Below are positions 1 to 9,092 of a stretch of DNA of 64,000 bases, piece after piece. The notes below the pieces were generated by a model. It did not search any database and had not been told where the DNA came from. It saw only the letters and a list, made by a program, of their open reading frames with translations. The translations under genes and the position numbers were made by a program. Numbering within the stretch: position 1 is the stretch's first letter; each line of letters opens with the position of its first letter. The stretch is from Phylloscopus collybita (Eukaryota; Chordata; Aves; Passeriformes; Phylloscopidae): the NCBI GenBank assembly GCA_027886175.1, contig JAJNNQ010000095.1, positions 310,001 through 374,000 of the forward strand, in the 5' to 3' direction.

Positions 1-510
1 CAAGTTGGCTGGTGCTGAACAATTGGGATTTACCAACAGGAATTTGGTAAATGTCCTTGAAATGTGCCCTACGATGAGGCAAAACTCCAACTAGGATGGA
101 AAACTGGCATTTGCAATAAATACTCCCTTACTAAAATCAAAAAGAGGAAAAACATCAAAGGAAAGGAAGGAAAAATATCTAAATCTCATCCTGCCTGGAA
201 GACAAGCTCAGGCATTTCTAACACTGAAAACTTTTGAAACAGTTAGCAGTTTCATGGTGGAAGTTCATGGAATGCTGACATAAAATCTTCTTCCTCTGCT
301 CAGATTTTAAAGGGAAGTGAGAACTAAACATCTCAAGTAACTCCTATCCAACAATCATCTGTATTCTGTGGGAGTAACATTGCAAAGAAACTCCAGGCGT
401 ACTTGTATCTGACATCTGAAGCTCTTAGCAGAGCTGGGAAGTTTCAATAGAACAAAAGAGCCACCACAATTGCTGGAATAACAAAATTCAACTTGGCAAA
501 CGTCAGGAAC

Positions 511-516
511 TTTATT
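511..516 (-). promoter_or_regulatory. Candidate poly(A) signal AATAAA, minus strand
   Basis: The plus strand reads TTTATT, which is AATAAA on the minus strand, at the lower-coordinate edge of the GC-rich stretch (620-1560). That is where a 3' UTR transcribed leftwards would end. A hexamer alone is weak evidence, and similar hexamers occur at 1663-1668 and 1737-1742. Confidence 0.2.
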
Positions 517-2031
517 TACAAATCCATGGAGGAGGAGGAGGATGACACCAGGAACATACTCCAGCTGAAAGCAACGATTTATTTGGAATAGGCGGGAAAT
601 CCAACTGACAGCCTCTGGTCATGGCCAAGCAATTCTCCAGGAGTCGGAGACAAAAGTGGGAACCTTGGACTGGGACAAGGCCTTCCACTGGCCTGGCTTC
701 CTTGGCTCTCTCCTTTTTTGCCAACTACCTGAAGAGGAAAAAAAAACAGGAATACAGTTCCAAACCTGGGCAGGACATCCTTGGCTCAAGCAGACTGAAG
801 CGCAACTCCCAGGGAGCGAGGCCAGGCTGTGCGCCGGGGAGCTCCGGGAATCTGGGATTGCCCGTGGCATTCAAGGGCTGGAAAAGCACAGCCAGCTGCC
901 GGCTTTAGTGCCGGGACACAGCAAGGCCTGGCCCCAGGGGCAGCAGTTGGAGCTGGGCCTGCAGGAGAACGCCCCAAACCCAGCTTAAACATCCAGCAGG
1001 ACACCCAGCACGCTCCAGGATGAACTCAGGTGGGAGAAACCCCCCGGATGCTCCACGTTCCTCGCTGCTGGCAGCTTTGCCAGGGCCTCCCTCAAAATTC
1101 CTACCTCACCGTGCAGCTCCTACAAAACAGGAGAGCCTATGGAAACCATCCAGAAATGCACGGATCTCCAGTTCTTAAGAGCCAAAGCGGCAGCAAAAGG
1201 TGTCCCAACTGTCCTGCAAACCAGCAGGTCTGAGGAGATGCAGGGCTCTGTTCCACAGGGGACACAAGTGCCCCTCAGCCAGCCAAGATTCTCTCGGGCT
1301 CTTCCCTCTCCTCCCTGCGGACACGAGCAGCAGTTTTTCCCTAGGGTTCCCCTTTCCATCAAGGCAATGCCTTCTGTTCTTCTCCGACTCCATGTTCAGG
1401 AAGGAAAAAAGGAATATTAGCATTACACAGACTGTCCAGAAGGGTGTGACTGAGGCAGGATCAGCTCCCAGTCCACTGCTGCTTCTGGATTTCTGGGCAG
1501 TTCCTTCCCATCCTGCCCTTCCCAGCACCATTCCCTGGGTGCCATATCCAAAGACACCTTCTCCATGCAGCTTAAAAAGCCACAGAAACCCAAAGAAAGA
1601 AGATCAAAAATCAATTCACATGTTTCTAGTCTGGGGAGAATGAGGGAGGTCTAAAATCTGTATTTATTTTAGAACAGTAGAGCCAATTTTAAGGACCTTG
1701 AGTATCAGTGAAGGGCAGCAAAAGCTGATAAACTCCTTTATTAAGTTAGTAGGAGCAGAAAAACAAAGTTTTAAGATCAAGTTTTGCTGCTAAAAATTAA
1801 GGAGGTGCCATGTTGGTGTTAGTGCTTTTAACCTTCTGACATTAGAGGGTATTTGTACCATAAATGCCTAAAGTGTCCTAAAATGATATTATGATATCCT
1901 CTATCATTCTCCCCGAAATTATCTATCTCTCAACCATATTATCAAACACAAACAAACAAACAAAATCATTCATGTTCCTGCAAACGTCTGAATGCCACAC
2001 AGGAGAACGTGCATTTTCATTTTGAAGTAAT

Positions 2032-2037
2032 TTTATT
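2032..2037 (-). promoter_or_regulatory. Candidate poly(A) signal AATAAA, minus strand
   Basis: The minus strand reads AATAAA here, about 77 bases beyond the stop codon of the small cysteine-rich open frame at 2114-2195 and about 1.6 kb beyond the BMP3-like stop codon at 3629. It could serve either transcript. Its short distance from the small frame is typical of a compact terminal exon. Confidence 0.3.
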
Positions 2038-2113
2038 TTACATTTCTCCAGAGTTCCGAGCAGAGCGTCTGTATTACTGAAGGAAAACAATACAGATCAG
2101 AGAAGCTTATCAA

Positions 2114-2195
2114 TCAGCAGTACGACGTCCCTTTCACACAGTGGGTGCACCTGTCCTCTGGATCTCCCCTACAGTCCTGGCAGGCCATCTTTGCC
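2114..2195 (-). CDS. Possible terminal coding exon of a small cysteine-rich peptide
   Basis: On the minus strand a pyrimidine-rich acceptor (TTTCTCTGTCAG) ends at 2196. If the upstream exon supplies two bases of the first codon, the frame gives about 25 residues with five cysteines (spacing C-x2-C-x7-C-x2-C-x6-C) and ends in Y-C-stop at 2114-2116. An AATAAA lies about 77 bases further on. Many small secreted peptides end in such a short last exon, but the spacing does not match the avian beta-defensin or ovodefensin patterns I know, and I cannot assign a family. No upstream exon was recognised. It could be chance, or an untranslated part of the BMP3-like transcript. Confidence 0.2.
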
Positions 2196-2578
2196 CTGAC
2201 AGAGAAAACTGCATGGTTTAAAGGGTGCTGAGATAAAGAAGGATACATTAGGAGGGCCATGGATATAAAATAAATGAAAAGCATCTGTAAGAGTTTCTTT
2301 CCGTATACAAAATGACTTTTCTTTTGGGGTTGATTTTCATTTTTTTAAATTGACAGTCTGTACACAGATAAACCTTTCACCAGAAATCATTTAAAAATGC
2401 TGGTGTCACAAGGAAAAAGGAGCCACTAAACAACCCATCCTGCAAACTCATAAGCCTCTCCTTGGCTGCGGGTGTCTATCTTTGGGACCAGCCCTGCCCC
2501 GGGAGTGACACTGCTGCTGATGAGTTCAGGGCCCCCAGAGCACGGAAGAACAGATCACCACTTTGCCAGCTAAACCAG

Positions 2579-2810
2579 TGCACCGAGCGCCCCATCCAGT
2601 CCTTTCCTGAACAGCTCCACTGAGGGTGACTCCACCACTTCCCTGGGCAGCCCTTACCACTGCCTGACCATCCTTTCCATGAAAAAATTCTTCCTAATGT
2701 CCAGCCTGAACCTCCCCCGGTGCAGCTTGAGGCTATGACCTCTCGTCCTGTTGCTTGGTACCTGGGGAAGAGGCCACTCCACAATCTGGTTACAGTGTCC
2801 TTGCAGGGAG
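2579..2810 (-). mobile_element. CR1 LINE 3'-end fragment, antisense to the plus strand
   Basis: The plus strand carries the classic reverse complement of a Chicken Repeat 1 3' end. It includes a stretch reading as 'gactccaccacttccctggg', followed by 'ttcttcctaatgtccagcct', a 'cctcgtcctgt'-like segment and a 'ggaagaggcc' segment, in the order seen in CR1 copies. The element therefore lies on the minus strand. It is a 5'-truncated fragment of about 230 bp, as most CR1 copies are, and no reading frame survives. CR1 is the dominant LINE of birds and common in other sauropsids, so this is one basis for calling the window avian. Ends are approximate; no target duplication was identified. Confidence 0.85.
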
Positions 2811-3628
2811 ACAACCCGCAGATTATTTGCAAGTATGTTCTAGAACACGTGGAGAACAAGTCATTCGGGCACTGCACTGAGCGTGATATTTTCATACCCC
2901 TGGCCTGCTGAGTTTCCATAGCACAAGTCAGTGATGCACTCAGTAGTCCTGTTTGCAGCTCTTCTGCCCAGGGCTGCCAGGCTCCAAAGAGCTGAATTAC
3001 AGAGTAGATGTCAGTGGAACTCGCACACAAGGTGAGTAACCTTGTACCAAGGAGATGCATGGTCAGGTAGGGTCATCTATAGCTTTTAGGATGTCAGATT
3101 TGTTTTGCCACCTTGCTGTACTACTCTAAAACCTAAGGCAAGAAACTTTGTTTTAAAATGAAGACTATTGCATTTCTAGTGTTCCCCCGCCATTAGTCAC
3201 CATTAGAACAGAGATAGGAATTACCAGCTTGTGCTGCTTCCAAAATCTTGTACAAAAATAGATCACTATGTCCTTTGCGCAGTCTCAAAAATCTCCAGAC
3301 TCTTCTTTCACCTCTCGCTTCCAACAGGTACGGTCAGGTCCCATTCCTGGCCTTGTGTTTCGGTCAAAACCACAGACAAATTAAGTTTGTATTCACTTTC
3401 CTTGGAATGGCTACTTGGAATCCGTTCTGTTCCCATTCTCATTGATTGCATTTCTTTACATTTCCTTTTTTTTTTGTCCAAAGGAAATGCATTGGCAGTG
3501 CAAACACAAAGTAGGTACAATGAGACTCCTGCCCACCTCCCCTCCCCAACGAGCAGGGGAGTGGCAGCACTCAGCACCCAGGCTTATTGCCAAATCACCC
3601 CAGCATTGCCAAAAGGCCTCCCAAGGCA
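2811..3628 (-). other. Probable 3' UTR or downstream DNA of the BMP3-like exon
   Basis: This lies directly 3' of the BMP3-like stop codon in the minus direction. Open frames of 60-197 residues on both strands (for example 3231-3824 plus, which runs antisense through the exon) show no recognisable protein. I see no AATAAA on the minus strand within the interval; the first candidate is at 2032-2037, beyond the CR1 fragment. If the exon is expressed, the 3' UTR could extend that far. Confidence 0.35.
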
Positions 3629-3820
3629 TTACTTGCATGCACAGGGCTCCACTGTCATGTTGGGGTACACCTTCAGCACCACGTTTTTGTTTTCATCAAA
3701 GAATAAGATACTAAGAGAAGACATCTTGTCAGGCCCACAGCAAGGCTCGGGAATGCCAGGGACGACTCCAACAGCTCTCACACTGCTCTGGATGGTGGCG
3801 TGGTTGGATGGCTTCATGGC
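3629..3820 (-). CDS. BMP3: BMP3-like last coding exon (C-terminal half of the TGF-beta cystine-knot domain)
   Basis: BMP3 is a secreted TGF-beta superfamily ligand that antagonises osteogenic BMP signalling. Read on the minus strand, the exon gives 63 residues ending with the stop at 3629-3631. They include [44 protein letters not shown] and a terminal C-A-C-K, matching the BMP3 C-terminus as I recall it. The MSSLSILFF segment favours BMP3 over its paralogue GDF10. A strong acceptor (TCTTTCTCTTTCAG) ends at 3821, so this is a genuine spliced exon and not a processed pseudogene. The last four knot cysteines (CC and CxC) are intact. Oddities against the conserved family sequence: I to S in the QS[I]VRAVG segment, V to G in the normally near-invariant CCVP, S to P in VESCAC, and R to K as the last residue. 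No preceding exon is seen; satellite fills the place where it should be. It could be a living divergent gene with a very large intron, or an orphaned duplicate. Confidence 0.8.
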   Translation of the reverse strand, partial: AMKPSNHATIQSSVRAVGVVPGIPEPCCGPDKMSSLSILFFDENKNVVLKVYPNMTVEPCACK

Positions 3821-4588
3821 CTGAAAGAGAAAGACGTGGTAGTTACCACACCCACGCTGCCATGGATTTACGTACTCTACAATGACATTGCTTTGTTGAA
3901 GGGCCCTGTCGAGACCCCTCAGCTGAAACATCTGTAGCCAGTGGCACTGCTGAGGAACTGAGCCTCCAAGACAGCTGTACCTCATACTAAAGTAACATTT
4001 TCCTCCAGAGAAGAAGCTTCAAAGGTTTCTTAAAAAGCTAAAACTTCAAAGTTTCCTAAATTTATGAAAAGGGACACACTTGGGTTTGCTCTAGCAGATC
4101 TGAAAGCAGATCTGCCTGGTGAAGTAATTGCTTGGTCTCAAAACTAGAAACTATTAAGGTGCTCATAGAAACAAAAAACCAACACAGAAAAGAAAACCAA
4201 GTTTTACTCCAAACCCTAAAATGCTTCCCTGTATAAGAGATAGGTGAGCATGAAAAATGCATAAGACAAAGCTTTTAGCCAGGGACTTTTGGCTCGGTTT
4301 TTAGAGTTGTTCTTACACACACAGTCTGGGAATCAAAACAGTTCAGTGTGTACCCCATCACATGTTGCTGGGAAATACACAGAACAAGGTCATTTTGGCC
4401 AAATGTTCAAGTTGCAGTTTTGCTGCAATGACAGATGATTTGTTTCCAGGGAAAAAAGTCAGTCTCAAGGGTTAGATATGGACCTGGAAAAAGCACAGGA
4501 ATAATTGAGAATTCCAGCTCTTCATATCATTTGCACAGCACATTAGTACATGAAGTTCAAAGTCTCCATCTAAGCTGATGGCTTTAGA
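3821..4588 (-). other. Intron-like DNA upstream of the BMP3-like exon
   Basis: About 770 bp of non-repetitive DNA begins with the splice acceptor and polypyrimidine tract at 3821-3834 and runs to the minisatellite. No second BMP3 exon (which would carry the first knot cysteines and the proteolytic processing region) is recognisable here. The open minus-strand frame that continues from the exon to 3985 is read-through into intron, not coding. Confidence 0.6.
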
Positions 4589-4903
4589 GGGGACATTGTG
4601 GGCTATGGAGGGGACATTGGGGGCTCCATAGGGGACACTGGGGGCTCCATTAGGGACAACGGGGGCTCCAGAGGGGACATAGAGGGCTATGGAGGGGACA
4701 TTGGGGGCTATGCAGGGGACATTGGGGGCTCCATAGGGGACATTGAGGGCTTTGGAAAAGACATTGGGGGCTCCATAGGGGACATTGGGGGCTATGGAGG
4801 GGACATTGGGGGCTCCAGAGGGGACACTGGGGGCTCCAGAGTGGACATTAGGGTCTATAGAGGAGACATTGGGGGCTATGGAGGGGACACTGGGGGATAT
4901 CTG
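4589..4903. repeat. 21-bp minisatellite, 15 copies
   Basis: Fifteen head-to-tail copies of a 21-bp unit, consensus GGGGACATTGGGGGCTATGG plus A, with a common variant ending CTCCATA or CTCCAGA. It is G-rich on the plus strand with runs of four or five Gs per unit. Because 21 is divisible by three, the frame stays open on both strands (heptads such as GDIGGYG on plus and APNVPSI on minus); this explains the 179-residue minus and 111-residue plus frames here and is not evidence of a gene. The last copy (4883-4903) is degenerate and runs straight into the first satellite monomer. Confidence 0.93.
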
Positions 4904-5394
4904 CGAGATATCCTCATTTGTATGGAATTTTAGCAGGCATACACCCAGTGGCAGGCACACAGCATTAGGCATGAACAGTGGCCCTTTTCCATGGGAAACC
5001 AAATTATCCATCCTACGTTTCAGATGTCAGTTTATAGGAGCCCTTCGGCACTACAAGGGCAGAGAAACTTCAACCCGAGGGTAGATTGTACCTGCGAGAT
5101 ATTCTCATTTGTATAGAATTTTCGAGCAATTTTAGTACGCAGAATCCCAGCGGCAGGCAGACAGAATTAGACATGAATAGTGGCCCTTTTCCAGGGGAAA
5201 CAAAAGTCTCCAGGCCAGGTTCCTGATGTCAGTTTTAAGGAGGCCTTTGGCACTACAAGAACAGACAAACTTCCAACTGGAGGCATATTGCATCTGGGAG
5301 ATATCCTCATTTGTATGGAATTTTAGTGGAATTAAAGTAGACAGAAGCCCAGTGGCAAGTAGTCAGCATTAAACACAAACAATGGCCCATTTCC
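4904..5394 (+). repeat. Left-edge satellite monomers, diverged
   Basis: About two and a half forward-orientation monomers lie between the minisatellite and the first regular HOR1 copy. The segment 5160-5390 resembles the HOR1 monomers at 8465-8700 (shared 'agaattagacatgaatagtg' and 'ccaggccaggttcctgatgt') but is more diverged and lacks some intervening sequence. The first monomer starts near 4904 with 'gatatcctcatttgtatgg', a hallmark of the family. Confidence 0.85.
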
Positions 5395-8300
5395 ATGGGA
5401 AACCAAAGTCTCCACCCCACGTTCCTGATGTCAGTTTTTAGGAGGCCTTTGGCACTACAAGGGCAGACAAACTTCCAACGGGTGGTAGATTGCACCTGGG
5501 AGACATCCTCATTTGTGAGGGATTTCAGCAGGCATAATCCCAGTGCCAGGCAGACAGCATTAGACACGAACGGTGGCCCTTTTCCGTGGGAAACCAAAAT
5601 CTCCACGCCACGTTGCTGATGTCACTTTGTAGGAGGCATTTTCCAATATAAGGGCAGAGAAACTTCCATCTGGTTGTCGATTGCACCTGGGAGATATCCT
5701 CATTTCTATTGAATTTTAGTGGAATTTTAGTAGGAAGAAGCCCAGTGGCAGGCAGACAGTATTAGACACGAACGGTGGCTCATTTCTATGGGAAACCAAA
5801 GTCTCCACACCACGTACCCGCTGTCCATTTCTAGGAGACCTTTGGCACTACAAGGGCAGACAAACTTCCACCTTGTGGTAGATTGCACCTTGGAGATATC
5901 CTCATTTGTATGCAACTTCAGCAGTCATAACCACAGTGCCAGGCAGACAGCATTAGACGGGAACGGCGGTCCTTTTCCATGGGAAACCAAAGTCTCCACA
6001 CCACGTTCCGGATGTCAGGTTTTAGGATGCATTTGGCAGTACAAGGGCAGACAAACTTCCGTCTGGTGGTTGATTGCATCGGGGAGATATCCTCATTTGT
6101 ATGGAATTTCAGCACGTAGAAACCCAGTGGCAGGCAGACAGCATAAGACACGAACGGTGGCCCATTTCTAAGGGAAACCAAAGTCTCCACCCCACGTTCC
6201 TGTTGTCCGTTTCTAGGAGGCCTTTGGCACTACAAGGGCAGACAAACTTCCACCTGGTGGTAGATTGCACATGGGAGATATCCTCATTTGTATGGAACCT
6301 CTGCAGTCCTAACTACAGTGCCAGGCAGACAGCATTAGTCACGAACGGTGGTCCTTTTCCAAGGGAAACCAAAGTCTCCACACAACGTTCCCGATGTCAG
6401 GTTTTAGGAGACCTTTGGCAGTACAAGGGCAGACAATCTTCCGTCTGGTGGTTGATTGCATCGGGGAGATATCTTCATTTGTATGGAATTTCAGCAGGTA
6501 GAAGCCCAGTGGCAGGCAGACAGCATTAGACATGAACGGTGGCCCTTTTCCTATGGGCAACCAAAGTCTCCATGCTACATTCCTGAAGTCAGGTTTTAGG
6601 AGACCTTTGGCAGTACAAGGGCAGACAAACTTCCATCTGGTGGGAAATTCCATTTGGGAGATAACCTCATTTGTAGGGAATATTAGTAGGCATATGCCCA
6701 CTGGCACTCAGACAGCATTAGACACGAACAGTGGCCCTTTTCCATGGAAAAAGAAATTATCCATCCTATGTTCCTGATGTCAGTTTGAAGGAGGCCTTTG
6801 GTACTACAAGGGCAGACAAACTTCCAACTGGCGGTAGATTGCACCTCGGAGATGTCCTCATTTGTATGGAATTTTAGTGGTATTTTAGTACTCAGCAGCC
6901 ACGACAGAGAGCATTAAACATGAACGGTGGGCCTTTTCCATAGGAAACCAAAGTCTCCAGGTGAGGTTCCGAATGTCAGTTTGAAGGAGGCCTTTGTCAC
7001 TGCAAGAGCAGACAAACTTCCATCTGGTGGCATATTGCGTCTGGGAGATATCCTCATTTGTATGTAATTTCAGTAGTCATAAGCCCAGTGGCAAGGGGGC
7101 AGTATTAAACACCAAGGGTGTCCTGTTTCCATGGGAAACCAAAGCGTCCTTTCCAGATTCCTGATGTCAGTTTGTAGGAGGCCATTGGCATTAAAAGGGT
7201 AGACAAACTTTCAACTGGTAGTAGACTCCATCTGGGAGATATCCTCATTTGTATGGAATTTTACTAGGCATAAGCCCAGTGGCAGGCACATAGCATTAGA
7301 CACAAACGGTGGCCCATTTCCATGGGAAACCAAAGTCTCCACCCCACGTTCCTGATGTCAGTTTTTAGGAGGCCTTTGGCACTACAAGGGCAGGCAAACT
7401 TCCACCTGGTGGTAGATTTCACCTGGGAGATATCCTCATTTGTATGGAACTTCAGCAGTCATAACCCCAGTGCCAGGCAGACAGCATTAGTCACGAACGG
7501 TGGTCCTTTTCCATGGGAAACCAAAGTCTCCACCTCACGTTCCTGATGTCAGTTTGTAGGAGGCCTTTGGAACCACAAGGGCAAAGAAACTTCCATCTGG
7601 TGTTAGATTCCACCTGGGAGATATTCTCATTTGTATGGAATTTTAGTGGAATTTTAGTAGGCAGAATCCCAGCGGCAGGAAGACAGCATTAGACACGAAC
7701 GGTGACCCATTTCCTTGGGAAACCAAAGTCTCCACCCCACGATCCTAATGTCATTTTCTAGGAGGCCTCTGGCACTACAAGAGGAGACAAACTTCCAACT
7801 TGTGGCATATTGCATCTGGGAGATATCCTCATTTGTATGTAATTTTAGTAGCCATAAGCCCACTGGCAGTCAGACAGCATTAGACACGAACGGTGTCCCT
7901 TTTCCATGGGAAACCAAAGTCTCTGCCCCAGATTCCTGATGTCAATTTGTATGAGGCCTCTTGCTCTACAGGGGCCAACAAACTTCCATCTGGTTGTAGA
8001 TTGCACCTGGGAGACATCCTCATTTGTATGGAATTTTAGTGGAATTTTAATAGGCGGAAGCCTAGTGGCAGGCACACATTAGACACTAACGGTGGCCCAT
8101 TTCCATGGGAAACCAAAGTCTCCACTCCAGGTTCCTGATGTCAGTTTGTAGGAGGCCTTTGGCACTACAAGGGCAGACAAAGTTTTGTCTGGTGGTTGAT
8201 TGCATCGAGGAGATATCCTCATTTGTATGGAATTTCAGCAGGCAGAAGCCCAGTGGCAGGCAGACAGCATTAGACACGAACAGTGGACCTTTTCAATGGG

Positions 8301-9092
8301 AAACCAAAGTCTCCACCTCACGTTCCTGATGTCAGTTTGTAGGAGGCCTTTGGAACTACAAGGGCAGACAAAATTCCATCTGGTGGTAAATTGCACCTGG
8401 GAGATATCCTCATTTGTATAGAATTATAGAGGCATTTAATTGCGCAGAATCCCAGCGACAGGTAGACAGAATTAGACATGAATAGTGGCCCTTTTCTAGG
8501 GGAAAACAAAGCCTCCAGGCCAGGTTCCTGATGTCAGTTTTTAGGAGGCCTTTGGCACTACAAGAACAGACAACCTTCCAACTAGTGGCATATTGCAGCT
8601 TGGAGATATACTCATTTGTATGGAATTTTAGTGGAATTAAAGCAGGCAGAAGCGCAGTGTCAAGAAAACAGCATTGAAAACCAACGGTGGCCCATTTCCT
8701 TGGGAAACCAAAGTCTCCACCCCACGTTCCTGATGTCCGTTTCTAGGAGGCTTTTGGCACTACAAGAGCAGACAAACTTCCAACTGGTGGCATATTGCAT
8801 CGGGGAGATATCCTCATTTGTATGTAATTTTAGTGGAATTTTAGTAGGCATAAGCCCAGTGTATGGCAGACAGCATTAGACACGAACGGTGACCCATTTC
8901 TAAGGGAAACCAAAGTCTCCACCCCACGTTCCTGATGTCCGTTTCTAGGAGGGCTTTGGCACTACAAGGGCAGACAAACTTCCACCTGGTGGTAGATTTC
9001 ACCTGGGAGATATCCTCATTTCTATGGAACTTTAGCAGTCATAGCCACAGTGCCAGGCAGACAGCATTAGACGCGAACGGTGGCCCATTTCT
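5395..9092 (+). repeat. HOR1 copy 1: 19-monomer higher-order repeat, 3,698 bp
   Basis: This copy contains the 191/202-bp satellite in forward orientation. Hallmarks of each monomer, in order: CATGGGAAACCAAAGTCTCC, 'ttcctgatgtcag', 'aggaggcctttggcactaca', 'gggcagacaaacttcc', 'gagatatcctcatttgtatg' and 'cagacagcattagacacgaa'. Most monomers are 191 bp; the 202-bp ones have GGAATTTTAGT repeated twice. Individual monomers within the copy are visibly different, whereas the same monomer in the next copy is nearly identical, which defines a higher-order repeat. It shares several private variants with copy 3 (for example 'ccaaggg' near 6357, 'agtcacg' near 7486, 'caacttgtgg' near 7796). Single-monomer frames of about 74 residues are incidental. 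Confidence 0.93.

Larger units (their letters stand above)
1..2113. other. Unique flanking DNA, no recognised gene
   Basis: This stretch is non-repetitive. From about 620 to 1560 it is clearly more GC-rich than its surroundings and carries overlapping open frames of 60-147 residues on both strands (for example 1200-1643 plus and 1175-1531 minus). None has a domain, a signal peptide or a protein I recognise, and their overlap on both strands is what GC-rich sequence gives by chance. There is a short GGA triplet run at about 526-541 and a short AAAC run at about 1947-1964. It could be 3' UTR or intergenic DNA of a neighbouring gene; nothing visible decides this. Confidence 0.5.

Noticed and set aside
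660..690. A W-D-K-A-F reading near 670 considered as the C-terminus of PRKG2, the expected neighbour of BMP3
   Set aside because: The match is a few residues, is followed by unrelated sequence and lacks the expected stop.
1200..1643. 147-residue plus-strand frame in GC-rich DNA
   Set aside because: No domain or recognisable similarity, and overlapping frames are open on the other strand; chance frame in GC-rich sequence.
3231..3824. 197-residue plus-strand open frame
   Set aside because: It runs antisense through the BMP3-like exon and its downstream DNA; no recognisable protein.
3821..3985. Extension of the BMP3-like frame upstream to an ATG at 3985
   Set aside because: It crosses a strong splice acceptor, and the extra residues do not resemble the BMP3 mature domain; this is intron read-through.
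4472..5011. 179-residue minus-strand frame with heptad-like APNVPSI repeats, like a repetitive structural protein
   Set aside because: It is fully explained by the 21-bp minisatellite, whose period is divisible by three; the opposite strand is equally open.
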